Part shown: positions 1-8,856 of the stretch, piece by piece
How the letters are laid out: the number at the start of each line of letters is the position of its first letter
Position numbering within the stretch: the stretch's first letter is position 1
DNA from: Mycolicibacterium sp. P1-18
GTDB lineage: Bacteria > Actinomycetota > Actinomycetes > Mycobacteriales > Mycobacteriaceae
Length of the DNA stretch: 64,000 bases
Assembly (NCBI RefSeq): GCF_008329535.1
Contig: NZ_NPKR01000003.1
Location: 62,001 to 126,000 of the forward strand
Reading direction: 5' to 3'
Made by a program: the position numbers and the translations under genes
Notes under the pieces: model-generated
What the model was told of the DNA's origin: nothing
The model's input: only the letters and a program-made list of their open reading frames with translations
Databases searched by the model: none

Positions 1-104
1 AACGCGGCCACGGAGCCCTTGCGGACGTCGACCCCGTCGAAGGTCGTCACCTCGACGCCGTCGGCGAGCACGTCTTCGGGGCGGATCGGGGTGGTGTCGG
101 ACAT
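1..104 (-). CDS. N-terminal fragment of an unrecognised protein, cut by the window edge
   Basis: On the minus strand an ATG at 104 opens a frame that runs off the left edge. It reads MSDTTPIRPEDVLADGVE and continues with a short stretch rich in Val, Asp and Gly. A good ribosome binding site (GAGGAGG) lies just before the ATG. I do not recognise the family from 34 residues. The gene is divergent from the MarR regulator at 188, and the spacer between them holds twin repeat sites, so it is the likely target of that regulator. Confidence 0.6.
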   Translation of the reverse strand, partial: MSDTTPIRPEDVLADGVEVTTFDGVDVRKGSVAA

Positions 105-120
105 GGCGGCCTCCTCAGCG

Positions 121-165
121 ATGTGTGCATATTGCACGGAAGTGACCGTAACCGTTATGTGTGCA
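121..165. promoter_or_regulatory. Twin ATGTGTGCA sites, probable MarR operators
   Basis: ATGTGTGCA occurs at 121-129 and again at 157-165 in the same orientation, 36 bases apart. The first copy is part of an exact inverted repeat, GTGCA-TAT-TGCAC (125-137). The sites lie in the spacer between a MarR gene and a divergent gene. The second copy ends just before the -10 box TAATAT (175-180), so binding there would block transcription of the regulator. That MarR is the binder is inference. Confidence 0.5.
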
Positions 166-187
166 GAAGTCACGTAATATCGTCGAC

Positions 188-649
188 GTGACTGCAGCCT
201 CACCCGGGGACCGGGTGGCCGACCAGCTGGGCCGACTGCTGCTGCGCGGTACGCGACAATACCTCTACCAGCGCCTCGTCGACGGCGTCGACGGTCTCGA
301 CGTGGCGACGTACCCGGTGCTGTCCGGCCTGGGACGTCTCGGACCGACGACCGCGACGCATCTTGCCTCCGTCATCGGCGTCGACCGCTCCGCCACCACC
401 CGCTACGCAACCAAACTCGAAGCCGGTGGGTTGGTGCACCGCACCGTCGACCCCGACGACGCCCGTGCCACGCGTCTCGCGCTGACCCCCGCCGGCACGA
501 CGGCCCTAGCGGCGACCCGACGTGCGCTGAGTTCGGCGATGGATGACGTCCTGTCCCAATGGCCGCCCGCGGAGGCGGCGGCCTTCGCGGCGTCGCTCGA
601 GCGGTTCACCGACGGCCTGCAGGACATGGCGGGCACCGCCGACCGTTAA
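188..649 (+). CDS. MarR-family transcriptional regulator
   Basis: About 153 residues with the MarR winged-helix layout. An N-terminal helix is followed by a helix-turn-helix around 'LASVIGVDRSATTRYATKLE', the wing motif 'DPDDARATRLALTPAG', and C-terminal dimerisation helices. I chose GTG 188 because the -10 hexamer TAATAT at 175-180 would start transcription on or next to it (leaderless); an in-frame GTG at 161 lies upstream of that -10 box and inside a repeat site. The gene faces a divergent gene across the twin repeats, the usual arrangement for an autoregulated MarR and its target. The ligand is unknown. Confidence 0.85.
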   Translation: MTAASPGDRVADQLGRLLLRGTRQYLYQRLVDGVDGLDVATYPVLSGLGRLGPTTATHLASVIGVDRSATTRYATKLEAGGLVHRTVDPDDARATRLALTPAGTTALAATRRALSSAMDDVLSQWPPAEAAAFAASLERFTDGLQDMAGTADR

Positions 650-716
650 CGTCCCCAACACCCTCCAGTCGCCCGTTGCCTCACCGATGTTGGCCGTCGC
701 GTCGCCGAGACGCCGC

Positions 717-2330
717 ATGCTGGCCCCCGTGGCCCCCAACGAACACCGACAGATTGGCCGGCGCACCGTCCTGCGCGCCTCACTGGCGGGCGCGCTGCTC
801 GTGCCCGCCGCGGCAGCCCTGCAGGCCTGTGGCCCCTCCGGTAGCGGCGGCGGGCCGACGAGCGCCGGCCTGATCGCCACTCGCCCACGCCTCACCCACG
901 GGGTGGCGAGTGGTGACCCACGCACCGACGGCGCACTGGTGTGGGCGCGCACCGACTCGCCCGCCCGCATGATCGTGGAAACCTCGGCGACCGAATCCTT
1001 TTCGAATGCAGCGCGCATCGACGGACCGCGGTTGACCCCGGCGTCCGACGGCACCGGGCGGGTCCGCGTCACCGGCCTCGAACCGGGTCAGACGGTGCAC
1101 TACCGGGTGACGCTGGAAGGCGACGACGGCGCACGGTCCGAACCCGCGGCCGGAGTCTTCACCACCGTTGCCGCACAACCTCGGAACGTCACGTTCGTCT
1201 GGTCGGGCGACGTCGTCGGGCAAGGGTGGGGCATCAACCGGCAGGGCGGCATGGCCATCTTCGGCGCCATGGCCGACCGCCGACCGGACTTCTTCCTGCA
1301 CTCCGGAGACGCCATCTACGCCGACGGCCCGGTACCCGAAACGCAAGTCCAGAACGACGGTGGCACGTACCGCAACGTCACGGCTTCGGCCAAGGACCAC
1401 GTGGCTCAGACCCTCGACGACTTCCGGGGCAACTACGCCTACAACCTGACCGACGAGCACTACCGGCGCTTCAATGCCACCGTGCCGCAACTGATTCAGT
1501 GGGACGATCACGAAGTCCTGAACAACTGGTTCCCCGGCGAGTCGCTCGCCGGTCAGAACCGCAAGGGCTACACGGACTCGAACGTCGACGAGCTGGCCGG
1601 TTACGCGTATCAGGCGTGGCGCGAGTGGCAGCCCGTCGAGCCGTCGGAGGCCGTCGACGGTCGGCTGCATCGCAAGATCTCCTACGGCCCCCTGCTCGAC
1701 GTCTTCGTCCTCGACATGCGGTCCTACAAGGACCCCAATCCGCAAGCGTGGTCGCCGACCGACGACGGCGGCATTCTGGGGCGCGAGCAGACGCAGTGGC
1801 TGATCGAGGGCCTGACTACGTCGACGGCGGTCTGGAAGGTCGTCGCCAACGATCTGCCGATCAGCATCGTCGTGCCGGACGCGGCGTCCGACCCGGCCGG
1901 CGGTCGCCCGTCGATGGAGGCCGTCGCCCAAGGCGAGAACGGCCGTCCACTGGGACGCGAGATCGCCTTCAGCCGCATACTCTCCGCGACCAAGGAGGTG
2001 CGCAACGTCGTCTACCTCACCGCCGACGTCCACTACACCGCGGCGATCTCCTACCACCCCGACCAGGCCGCCTTCACCGACTTCACGCCGTTCTGGGAGT
2101 TCGTGTCCGGACCGCTGAATGCGGGCGCCTTCCCGCAGAGTCCGCTCGACGGCACCTTCGGCGCACGCTACGAGTTCGTCCACGCGCCGGAGGACAAGAA
2201 CGCCTCGCCGGCCGAGGGCTTCCAACACTTCGGCGAGGTCGCGATCGACTCGGACTCCCGGGAGTTGACGGTCGACCTGCGCGATGCGTCGGGAAAGTCG
2301 TTGTACTCGCGGACGTTGCCGCCGGCCTGA
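717..2330 (+). CDS. phoD: PhoD-like alkaline phosphatase/phosphodiesterase, Tat lipoprotein
   Basis: About 537 residues. The N-terminus carries a twin-arginine signal (IGRRTVLRASLAGALL) ending in a lipobox-like LQAC, so the protein is probably exported folded and lipid-anchored. The mature part has the PhoD N-terminal beta domain ('THGVASGDPRTDGALVWAR') and then the metallophosphatase core with HSGDAIYADG, QWDDHEVLNNW and VVYLTADVHY, the metal-binding Asp/His motifs of the PhoD family. These enzymes release phosphate from phosphoesters and use Ca/Fe. Start ATG 717 places the RR motif near the N-terminus; ATG 687 is an alternative. It ends 7 bases from the convergent regulator downstream. No Pho box was identified. 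Confidence 0.88.
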   Translation: MLAPVAPNEHRQIGRRTVLRASLAGALLVPAAAALQACGPSGSGGGPTSAGLIATRPRLTHGVASGDPRTDGALVWARTDSPARMIVETSATESFSNAARIDGPRLTPASDGTGRVRVTGLEPGQTVHYRVTLEGDDGARSEPAAGVFTTVAAQPRNVTFVWSGDVVGQGWGINRQGGMAIFGAMADRRPDFFLHSGDAIYADGPVPETQVQNDGGTYRNVTASAKDHVAQTLDDFRGNYAYNLTDEHYRRFNATVPQLIQWDDHEVLNNWFPGESLAGQNRKGYTDSNVDELAGYAYQAWREWQPVEPSEAVDGRLHRKISYGPLLDVFVLDMRSYKDPNPQAWSPTDDGGILGREQTQWLIEGLTTSTAVWKVVANDLPISIVVPDAASDPAGGRPSMEAVAQGENGRPLGREIAFSRILSATKEVRNVVYLTADVHYTAAISYHPDQAAFTDFTPFWEFVSGPLNAGAFPQSPLDGTFGARYEFVHAPEDKNASPAEGFQHFGEVAIDSDSRELTVDLRDASGKSLYSRTLPPA

Positions 2331-2337
2331 GAAATCG

Positions 2338-3162
2338 TCACACCTGCGCGAGGCGGGTCCGCGTGGTGTCGTCCAACGGTGTGTAGATGACGAGTTGTAG
2401 GTTCGGATGGTCCGACGCCCGCACTTGATGGTGCTCGAGATGCAAAGTTCCGACAGTCGGATGATGAAACGTACGTTCGCGCGACACGAATCCCGCGATC
2501 GGATGCCCGTCCCATCCGCGACGGAACTGGACGCTGGTCTCCCGCAGTCGCGTGACGAGATCTTGAATGTGCGAGTCGGTGAGTCGAGACGCCGTCTCGG
2601 CGCGAAACTCTGCCAGGAATCGTTGACTGGTGACCTCCCAGTCGTCGAGGAGGTCGCGAACCGCGGGATCGGTGAACACCAACCAGAGCAGGTTTCGCTC
2701 GCTGGGGTCGGTGGTTGCCACGTTGGGATACAGCGCGGCATAGGCGGCGTTCCACGCGGCGATGGACCAGTCGGCGGCCAACGCGTAGGCGGGCCGGTCA
2801 CCGATTTCGTCGAGCAAGCGCTGAATGTGCGGTGGCGCCGACGGAATGACCTGCACCTCTGACGGATTGGGGGCAGCATAGCCGCCGAGCCCTAGCAGGT
2901 ACTCGTGTTCGGCCACGCTCAGGCGCAGCGTCCGCGCGACGGCATCGAGCACTTGGCGGGACGGAGTGATCGCCCTGCCCTGTTCGAGCCACGTGTACCA
3001 GGTCACGCTCACACCGCAGAGGAAGGACACCTCCTCACGACGAAGCCCGTTGACTCGACCACGCGGCAGCGGCGGCAGATCGTGGGCGGCACGCGCCATC
3101 CGCTCACGCCGAGAACGCAGGAACGCGCCCATCTCAGACCGACGCTCGGACTCGCCACTCAC
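2338..3162 (-). CDS. XRE-type regulator with MmyB-like ligand domain
   Basis: 274 residues. The N-terminal third is a helix-turn-helix of the form found in MmyB regulators ('LPRGRVNGLRREEVSFLCGV', 'YTWLEQGRAITPS'). The rest matches the PAS-like MmyB ligand domain ('ALAADWSIAAWNAAYAALYP', 'NLLWLVFTDPAVRDLL', and a C-terminal 'LHLEHHQVRASDHPNLQLVIYTP' read in pieces). MmyB ligand domains are thought to bind fatty acids or other small hydrophobic ligands. The GTG start at 3162 sits 7 bases after a minus-strand TAGCAT -10 box (3170-3175), so the mRNA is probably leaderless. It is divergent from ilvD, which it may control. Confidence 0.88.
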   Translation of the reverse strand: MSGESERRSEMGAFLRSRRERMARAAHDLPPLPRGRVNGLRREEVSFLCGVSVTWYTWLEQGRAITPSRQVLDAVARTLRLSVAEHEYLLGLGGYAAPNPSEVQVIPSAPPHIQRLLDEIGDRPAYALAADWSIAAWNAAYAALYPNVATTDPSERNLLWLVFTDPAVRDLLDDWEVTSQRFLAEFRAETASRLTDSHIQDLVTRLRETSVQFRRGWDGHPIAGFVSRERTFHHPTVGTLHLEHHQVRASDHPNLQLVIYTPLDDTTRTRLAQV

Positions 3163-3183
3163 GGTGTCGATGCTAGTGCTCTC

Positions 3184-3195
3184 ACTACTAGTAGT
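3184..3195. promoter_or_regulatory. Perfect 12-base palindrome between MmyB regulator and ilvD
   Basis: ACTACTAGTAGT is an exact palindrome in the 77-base spacer between the divergent regulator and ilvD. It lies just upstream of the regulator's TAGCAT -10 box, so it is a reasonable operator. No protein-DNA match is known to me. Confidence 0.4.
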
Positions 3196-3239
3196 AGAGC
3201 CGTCTTCTGGACGAGCCCGCGGTCGGGGAGGGTCGAGCC

Positions 3240-5087
3240 ATGCCAGAACTTCGATCCAGAACCGTCACCCACGGCCGCAACGCCGCAGGCGCTCGCGCGC
3301 TGCTGATGGCCGCCGGAGTCGCCCGTGCAGACTTCGGCAAGCCGATAGTCGCGATTGCCAACAGCTTCACCGAATTCGTCCCGGGCCATACCCACCTGCA
3401 GCCGGTGGGGCGCATCGTTTCCGAAGCGGTTCGGGAGGCTGGTGGGATCCCACGCGAGTTCAACACCATCGCCGTCGACGACGGCATCGCCATGGGACAT
3501 GCCGGAATGTTCTATTCGCTGCCGTCTCGAGAGCTCATCGCAGATTCGGTCGAGTACATGGTGGAGGCCCATTGCGCTGACGCGTTGGTGTGTATCTCCA
3601 ACTGCGACAAGATCACTCCTGGAATGTTGATGGCGGCGCTGCGGCTCGACATCCCGACGGTGTTCGTCTCGGGCGGCCCGATGGAAGGCGGGCGGGCAAC
3701 CCTGGTCGACGGCACGGTTCGGTCCGGACTCCACCTCATCGACTCCATGAGCGGCGCCGCGGACACCGCGGTGAGCGACGCCGATCTAACACGGATCGAG
3801 GATGCCGCCTGCCCCACCTGCGGGTCGTGTTCCGGCATGTTCACCGCCAACTCGATGAATTGTTTGGTCGAAGCGCTAGGGCTTGCCCTGCCGGGGAACG
3901 GCTCGACACTGGCCACACACACTGCGCGGCGCGATCTCTACGACCGAACGGGTGCGCTGGTGGTCGAGATCGCACACCGATGGTACGGCGACGACGACGA
4001 GCGGGTACTGCCGCGGCGGGTGGCGAGCCGCGCCGCGTTCATCAATGCGATGGCGGTGGACGTCGCAATGGGCGGTTCCACCAATACGGTGCTGCATCTA
4101 CTGGCCGCGGCGCAGGAGGCTCAGCTCGACTTCACCCTCGACGACATCGATGCGATTGCCCGCCGCGTGCCGTGCCTGTGCAAGGTTGCGCCGAACGGGG
4201 TTCATCTCATGGAGGATGTGCACCGGGCCGGCGGAATCCCGGCACTGCTCGGCGAATTGAGCCGCGGCGGCGTCCTTCGCCAGGACGTCCACTCCGTACA
4301 TGCGCCGGATCTCGTCGCGTGGCTCGACCGCTGGGACGTCAGAGGGCCCGACCCGTCCGCAGAGGCCGTCGAATTGTTCGCAGCCGCCCCGGGCGGTCGC
4401 CGATCTTCCACGGCGTTCTCCCAATCCAACCGATGGGAGTCGCTGGACCGCGACAGCAAGGACGGGTGCATCCGCGAGCTCGCTCACGCCTACTCGGTCG
4501 ACGGCGGCCTTGCCGTGTTGTACGGCAACCTCGCCGAGAACGGCTGCGTGCTAAAGACTGCGGGAATCGACTCGACCATGCAGCACTTCACGGGTCCTGC
4601 GCTGGTCGTGGAATCACATGAGGATGCCGTCGACGCGATCCTCAACGGGCGCGTCACCGCCGGGGACGTCCTGGTGGTGCGCTTCGAGGGACCGCGTGGG
4701 GGACCCGGGATGCAGGAGATGTTGCACCCGACGTCGTTCCTCAAGGGTCGTGGTCTGGGCCAGGTATGTGCACTCGTAACCGACGGTCGCTTCTCCGGTG
4801 GGAGTTCGGGGCTGGCGATCGGACACGTGTCACCCGAAGCGGCCGCAGGTGGAACCATCGCCCTGGTCGAAGACGGCGATCTCGTCGAGGTCGACGTGGC
4901 GGCTCGCCACATCGGATTGCTGGTGTCTGGCGAGGAATTGGACGCGCGCCGTCAGCAGCGGCTGCACGAGGGCGGCTACCGACCCTCCTCGCGAAATCGC
5001 AAGGTGTCCGGTGCCCTTCGGGCCTACGCGGCCATGGCGACGTCGGCCGATCGTGGCGCAGTCAGGGACGTCTCGGCGTTCAGTTGA
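3240..5087 (+). CDS. ilvD: Dihydroxy-acid dehydratase (IlvD), enterobacterial type
   Basis: 615 residues. It dehydrates 2,3-dihydroxy-isovalerate or -methylvalerate to the 2-keto acids of valine/isoleucine synthesis. Motifs run in order: [12 protein letters not shown] near the start, [26 protein letters not shown] (C122), [19 protein letters not shown] (C194/C197), [32 protein letters not shown] and [11 protein letters not shown]. Length and motifs follow the 616-residue E. coli enzyme almost colinearly; the usual mycobacterial IlvD is shorter, near 575 residues, so this may be a second or acquired copy. A strong RBS (GGGAGGG) precedes ATG 3240. The divergent MmyB regulator suggests control unlike an ordinary ilv operon. 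A sugar-acid dehydratase role in the same superfamily is less likely given the close match. Confidence 0.92.
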   Translation: MPELRSRTVTHGRNAAGARALLMAAGVARADFGKPIVAIANSFTEFVPGHTHLQPVGRIVSEAVREAGGIPREFNTIAVDDGIAMGHAGMFYSLPSRELIADSVEYMVEAHCADALVCISNCDKITPGMLMAALRLDIPTVFVSGGPMEGGRATLVDGTVRSGLHLIDSMSGAADTAVSDADLTRIEDAACPTCGSCSGMFTANSMNCLVEALGLALPGNGSTLATHTARRDLYDRTGALVVEIAHRWYGDDDERVLPRRVASRAAFINAMAVDVAMGGSTNTVLHLLAAAQEAQLDFTLDDIDAIARRVPCLCKVAPNGVHLMEDVHRAGGIPALLGELSRGGVLRQDVHSVHAPDLVAWLDRWDVRGPDPSAEAVELFAAAPGGRRSSTAFSQSNRWESLDRDSKDGCIRELAHAYSVDGGLAVLYGNLAENGCVLKTAGIDSTMQHFTGPALVVESHEDAVDAILNGRVTAGDVLVVRFEGPRGGPGMQEMLHPTSFLKGRGLGQVCALVTDGRFSGGSSGLAIGHVSPEAAAGGTIALVEDGDLVEVDVAARHIGLLVSGEELDARRQQRLHEGGYRPSSRNRKVSGALRAYAAMATSADRGAVRDVSAFS

Positions 5088-6279
5088 CCGATGGAGCGGG
5101 CACGCGTGGCGCCGGAACGCGGGCGAGGCCGGGCAGCGGGCCGAACGCCCTTGCGACGAGCGGACTGATCGCGGACAGGACCGTCATGACGACCGACACC
5201 GCCACCGCACCGCGCGGGCCGTACGCGTCGGTGGCGACGCCGGCGACGGCCGTGCCGATGGACCCTCCCACGATCGCGGCGCTGCTGAGCCAGCCGAATG
5301 CCTCGGTGGCCATGTGCTGCCCCACTTCTCGCGACACCATCAGGTACAGGGCGGACATGGCCGGCGCGAAGCCAACCCCCGAGATGAAGAGGGCGCCGAA
5401 TTGCAGCGGCAGACCGTCGGCCACGCCGTAGAGGCCGACGCCCACTCCGACGGCCGAGAGCGCTGCGACCACACCGGACAGGCCCAGGCGCCGATGCCCG
5501 AACACGAGGCCGCCCAGAAGCGAACCGACACTGGCCGAGGCGATGGCCGCGCCCGCGGTGAAGCCGTCCTTGCCCAGCGCGGCGATGATGCCGACCTCCA
5601 GGGCGGTGAACGACGCCACCAACACCAGGCTGGACACCATCGCCAGGATCACCGCGCGGTGCAGCAAAACGCGACCGAACCTGCTCTCGCTCACCGCCTT
5701 CTCCGGGTGCAGGCGGCGGGAGCCGAGGAGGAACCAGACCGTTCCCACCAGGGTGACCGCGGCGCACAGGATCAACGGGAACACCGTGGAGATCGACGAC
5801 GCCAGGACCGTGGCCGCGACGGGGCCGATCACCCAGATCAGTTCCTGCGCCGTGGTGTCGAGGGCGAAGAGGGTGCGCACCTCGTCCTCGGGGACCATCC
5901 GGGGGTAGAGCGCCCGCACGACCGGCATCAGCGGAGGTATGGACGCACCCGCGAGCACGCCGAGCGCCATCAACGGCGCGGCGGACGATCCGGCGAACGC
6001 CAGTCCGAGGGTGCTGACGGCGTTGATCGCCGCCGCCGTCATCAGAATGCGTGCGACGCCGAGCCGGCCCGCGAGCCGGGACGTCAGCGGCATGGCGACG
6101 GCTTCACCCGCGCCGACCGCCGCGACCACGGTGCCCGCCAGCGCGTAGGAGCCCGTCAGCCGGTGCACGTGCATCAGGATCGCCAACGACAAGATGCCCA
6201 GCGGCAGGCGCGCGAATAGCTGGGAGGCCGTCACGTTCACCACGCCCGGTACCCGCAACAGGTTCCGATAGGTGCCCAT
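5080..6279 (-). CDS. MFS transporter
   Basis: About 399 residues with the hydrophobic pattern of a 12-helix major facilitator. Two six-helix halves are split by a charged central loop ('[20 protein letters not shown]'). Start ATG 6279 follows an RBS (GTGGAGGAA), and upstream codons lack coding character. It overlaps the end of ilvD by 8 bases in convergent orientation. A divergent TetR gene and shared promoter region point to a drug or metabolite efflux pump under TetR control. The substrate cannot be read from sequence. Confidence 0.85.
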   Translation of the reverse strand: MGTYRNLLRVPGVVNVTASQLFARLPLGILSLAILMHVHRLTGSYALAGTVVAAVGAGEAVAMPLTSRLAGRLGVARILMTAAAINAVSTLGLAFAGSSAAPLMALGVLAGASIPPLMPVVRALYPRMVPEDEVRTLFALDTTAQELIWVIGPVAATVLASSISTVFPLILCAAVTLVGTVWFLLGSRRLHPEKAVSESRFGRVLLHRAVILAMVSSLVLVASFTALEVGIIAALGKDGFTAGAAIASASVGSLLGGLVFGHRRLGLSGVVAALSAVGVGVGLYGVADGLPLQFGALFISGVGFAPAMSALYLMVSREVGQHMATEAFGWLSSAAIVGGSIGTAVAGVATDAYGPRGAVAVSVVMTVLSAISPLVARAFGPLPGLARVPAPRVPAPSVN

Positions 6280-6324
6280 CGTCCCGTTCCTCCACTTCAC
6301 GCCCATGCCAAGCCACGGGACTAC

Positions 6325-6364
6325 ACCGTCCAGACGGTACACTTCGCCGCGGTCATCGTAAACT
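6325..6364. promoter_or_regulatory. Back-to-back promoters and inverted repeat between MFS gene and TetR
   Basis: A minus-strand -10 box TACGAT (6355-6360) and a plus-strand -10 box TAAACT (6359-6364) overlap by two bases. The plus-strand box lies 6 bases before the TetR GTG at 6371. An inverted repeat ACCGTC-CA-GACGGT at 6325-6338 lies in the 5' leader of the MFS transcript, where bound TetR could act as a roadblock. Confidence 0.5.
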
Positions 6365-6370
6365 GAGTTC

Positions 6371-6919
6371 GTGACCTCCTCCCGGGACCGCATCCTGGAC
6401 GCGTATGCGGACCTCCTCATCACCGAGGGGGAGCGCCAAGCCACGCTGGAAGCCGTGGCCGCGAGGGCCGACGTGTCCAAGGGTGGACTGCTCTACCACT
6501 TCCCGTCCAAAGACCAACTGGCCATCGGACTCTACGACCGGCTCGCGGTCCTGGCCGCCAACGACGCCGACATGATGCGCGCCGCCGACGAGGGGCCGGC
6601 GCGCTATTACGTCCGGTCGTCGCAGTACGCCAACACCCCCCTGGACCGCGCCCTGGTGGCGGTCTCCCGGCTGCGGCAGACCGGCGACAGCCGAGCGCGG
6701 GCGGCCATCGAAGCCGCCTCCGACGCGTGGTTGACCATCCTGCACGACGCGCTCGGCGACCTGGACGTCGCCCGCGCCGTGAAGTTGATCGGGGACGGCC
6801 TCTACTACAACGCCCTCAACCGGGCCCTTGGTGGGCATCCCCCCGCACCCGGGGCGGACGAGGGCCTACTCGACGTCGTCGACCGCATCACCACGACGGC
6901 CAAGCTGGCTGGCGGCTAG
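6371..6919 (+). CDS. TetR-family regulator of the adjacent MFS pump
   Basis: 182 residues. The N-terminal helix-turn-helix is canonical ('TLEAVAARADVSKGGLLYHF' then 'PSKDQL'), followed by a helical ligand domain with 'LDRALVAVSRLRQTGDSRAR'. The GTG start is placed by the -10 box TAAACT 6 bases upstream, which implies a leaderless mRNA. It is divergent from the MFS transporter, the standard layout for a TetR that represses its neighbour until a pump substrate binds. It ends 6 bases from the convergent ABC ATPase gene. Confidence 0.88.
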   Translation: MTSSRDRILDAYADLLITEGERQATLEAVAARADVSKGGLLYHFPSKDQLAIGLYDRLAVLAANDADMMRAADEGPARYYVRSSQYANTPLDRALVAVSRLRQTGDSRARAAIEAASDAWLTILHDALGDLDVARAVKLIGDGLYYNALNRALGGHPPAPGADEGLLDVVDRITTTAKLAGG

Positions 6920-6925
6920 GGCCCG

Positions 6926-7996
6926 TCAACCCAGGCGTGCCCCGGTCTCCGGGTCGAACAGATGGATGGCCCCTTCGTCGGGGGTGACGTGCACCGTGTC
7001 GCCCGTCCCGACGCGTTCCCGGTTGCCGATGCGGGCGATGACGTCCGCGTCTCCTCCGTCGACCTTGGCGGTGCCGTAGAGGTAGGCGTCGGCACCGAGC
7101 GTCTCGACGACCCCAACGGTGACGGCGATCCCGGCACCGGGATTCGTCAGCCGCCACCCCTCCGGCCGCACTCCGACCACGACCGGGCCGTCGTGGCCTC
7201 CGGGAGCCGGCAACGCCAGCGAGTGGCCGCCCACCGTGACCGAGCCGCCGTGGACGTGCGCGTCGAAGAACTTCATCGCGGGCGATCCGATGAACCCGGC
7301 GACGAAGACGTTCGCGGGACGATCGTAGAGGTCCATCGGCGCGCCGACCTGTTGCAGCACACCGTCCTTCATCACCCCGACGCGGTCACCCATCGTCATC
7401 GCCTCGGTCTGGTCGTGGGTGACGTAGACGGTCGTGACACCGAGGTCGCGCTGCAGCTTGGCGACGTCGGTGCGGGTTTGCACGCGCATCTTGGCGTCGA
7501 GGTTGGACAGCGGCTCGTCCATGCAGAAGACCTGGGGGTTGCGCACGATGGCCCGCCCCATCGCCACCCGTTGCCGCTGGCCGCCCGACAGCGCCTTCGG
7601 CTTGCGGTCCAGGTAGTCGGTGAGGCCAAGAGTTTCCGCGGCGGCAGCCACCCGGCGCTTGCGTTCGTCGCGGGACATGCCGGCGTTCTTGAGGCAGAAC
7701 TCCATGTTGCCGCCCACGGTCATGTGGGGGTAGAGCGCGTAGTTCTGAAACACCATGGCGATGTCGCGGTCCTTGGGGGCCGTCGTCGAGATGTCCTTGT
7801 CGCCAAGGTAGATGGATCCGGCGGTGAGCTCCTCGAGACCGGCCAACATGCGCAGCGTCGTCGACTTGCCGCAGCCGGACGGACCAACCAGCACCATGAA
7901 CTCGCCGTCGGCGATGTCGAGGTCCATTCCCACCACTGCCGCCGACGGCGCATTGGGATACCAGTGCTGGGCCTTCTCGAACCGGATGGCGGCCAT
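6926..7996 (-). CDS. ugpC: Sugar ABC transporter ATP-binding protein, UgpC/MsmK type
   Basis: 356 residues. The nucleotide-binding domain has Walker A GPSGCGKSTTLRMLAGLE, the Q-loop FQNYALYPHMTV, the signature LSGGQRQRVAMGRAIV, Walker B CMDEPLSNLDAK and the switch histidine in VTHDQTEAMTM. After about residue 235 follows the TOBE/MalK-like regulatory domain. This ATPase type drives import of oligosaccharides or glycerol phosphate through MalF/MalG permeases, which are encoded directly upstream. It is the last gene of the five-gene minus-strand operon that starts with the PfkB kinase. Confidence 0.94.
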   Translation of the reverse strand: MAAIRFEKAQHWYPNAPSAAVVGMDLDIADGEFMVLVGPSGCGKSTTLRMLAGLEELTAGSIYLGDKDISTTAPKDRDIAMVFQNYALYPHMTVGGNMEFCLKNAGMSRDERKRRVAAAAETLGLTDYLDRKPKALSGGQRQRVAMGRAIVRNPQVFCMDEPLSNLDAKMRVQTRTDVAKLQRDLGVTTVYVTHDQTEAMTMGDRVGVMKDGVLQQVGAPMDLYDRPANVFVAGFIGSPAMKFFDAHVHGGSVTVGGHSLALPAPGGHDGPVVVGVRPEGWRLTNPGAGIAVTVGVVETLGADAYLYGTAKVDGGDADVIARIGNRERVGTGDTVHVTPDEGAIHLFDPETGARLG

Positions 7997-8031
7997 GGGT
8001 TCTCCTGTGAGTCGTGGTGGTGGGGAGGCGG

Positions 8032-8856
8032 TCAGCGCGACGAGATGCCGCCGACCATCCCGTTGATGAAACGCTTCTGCAGTGCGAAGAAGAGCACCGC
8101 GATGGGCAGTGCGACCATCACCCCGGCGGCGGCCAGCAACGAGTAGTCGGTGAGGTGTTGCCCTTGGAACAGCGCCAACCCCAATGGGGCAGTGCGCCGG
8201 TCGTCCGAGACCACCATCACCAACGGCAGCAGGAACTCGTTCCACGTCCACATCGTGATCACGACGGCCATCGTCATCATGGGCGCCAGGGACGGCGGTA
8301 CGACGACCCGCCACAGCAGCCGAAGGTCGCTGCAGCCGTCCAGTCGCGCTGCCTCGATGACTTCGCCCGGGAAGCTCCGGAACTGGTTGCGCATCCAGAA
8401 CACGGCGAAGGCCAGCGACTGTGCCGTCTGCGGCAGGATCAGCGCCCAGTAGGTGTCGGTGAGTCCGATCGTCCGCAGGTTGAAGTACAGCGGAATGATG
8501 AACGCCTCCGTCGGCAGGGTCAACCCGACCAGCAGCAGATAGAACAGCACCGACGAGCCGCGAAAGTTCATGCGCGCGAACGCGTACCCGGCAAGCGTCG
8601 CCAGGACGACGCTGAGGATCACCACCGCGACGGTGACGAGCACGCTCGAGAAGAGGTAGCTGCTGAAGTTGCCCCGGCTCCAGGCCTTCCCGTAGTTGCC
8701 CAGGTCGACGGCGTCCGGGATCGCGAACCCGCCGGAGTTCTGACTGGCCGGCGTCACCGACGACACCAGCACGCCCAGCAGTGGCACCACCGCGAACGCC
8801 GCGAACACGGCCAGGATCAGCTGGTTGACGATCCGCTCCGTGCGGGAGATCTTCAC
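8032..8856 (-). CDS. Carbohydrate ABC transporter permease, MalG type
   Basis: 274 residues with about six membrane helices. The EAA coupling loop, 'EAARLDGCSDLRLLWRVVVP', sits in the C-terminal half, as in MalG-family permeases. The GTG start at 8856 overlaps the upstream permease stop by 4 bases (GTGA), so the two are translationally coupled. The spacing to the ATPase gene downstream is 35 bases. Confidence 0.93.
   Translation of the reverse strand: MKISRTERIVNQLILAVFAAFAVVPLLGVLVSSVTPASQNSGGFAIPDAVDLGNYGKAWSRGNFSSYLFSSVLVTVAVVILSVVLATLAGYAFARMNFRGSSVLFYLLLVGLTLPTEAFIIPLYFNLRTIGLTDTYWALILPQTAQSLAFAVFWMRNQFRSFPGEVIEAARLDGCSDLRLLWRVVVPPSLAPMMTMAVVITMWTWNEFLLPLVMVVSDDRRTAPLGLALFQGQHLTDYSLLAAAGVMVALPIAVLFFALQKRFINGMVGGISSR

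Noticed and set aside
780..2879. A 699-residue open frame on the minus strand over phoD and the MmyB regulator
   Set aside because: Shadow of the plus-strand phosphatase and of the regulator in another frame; no known domain.
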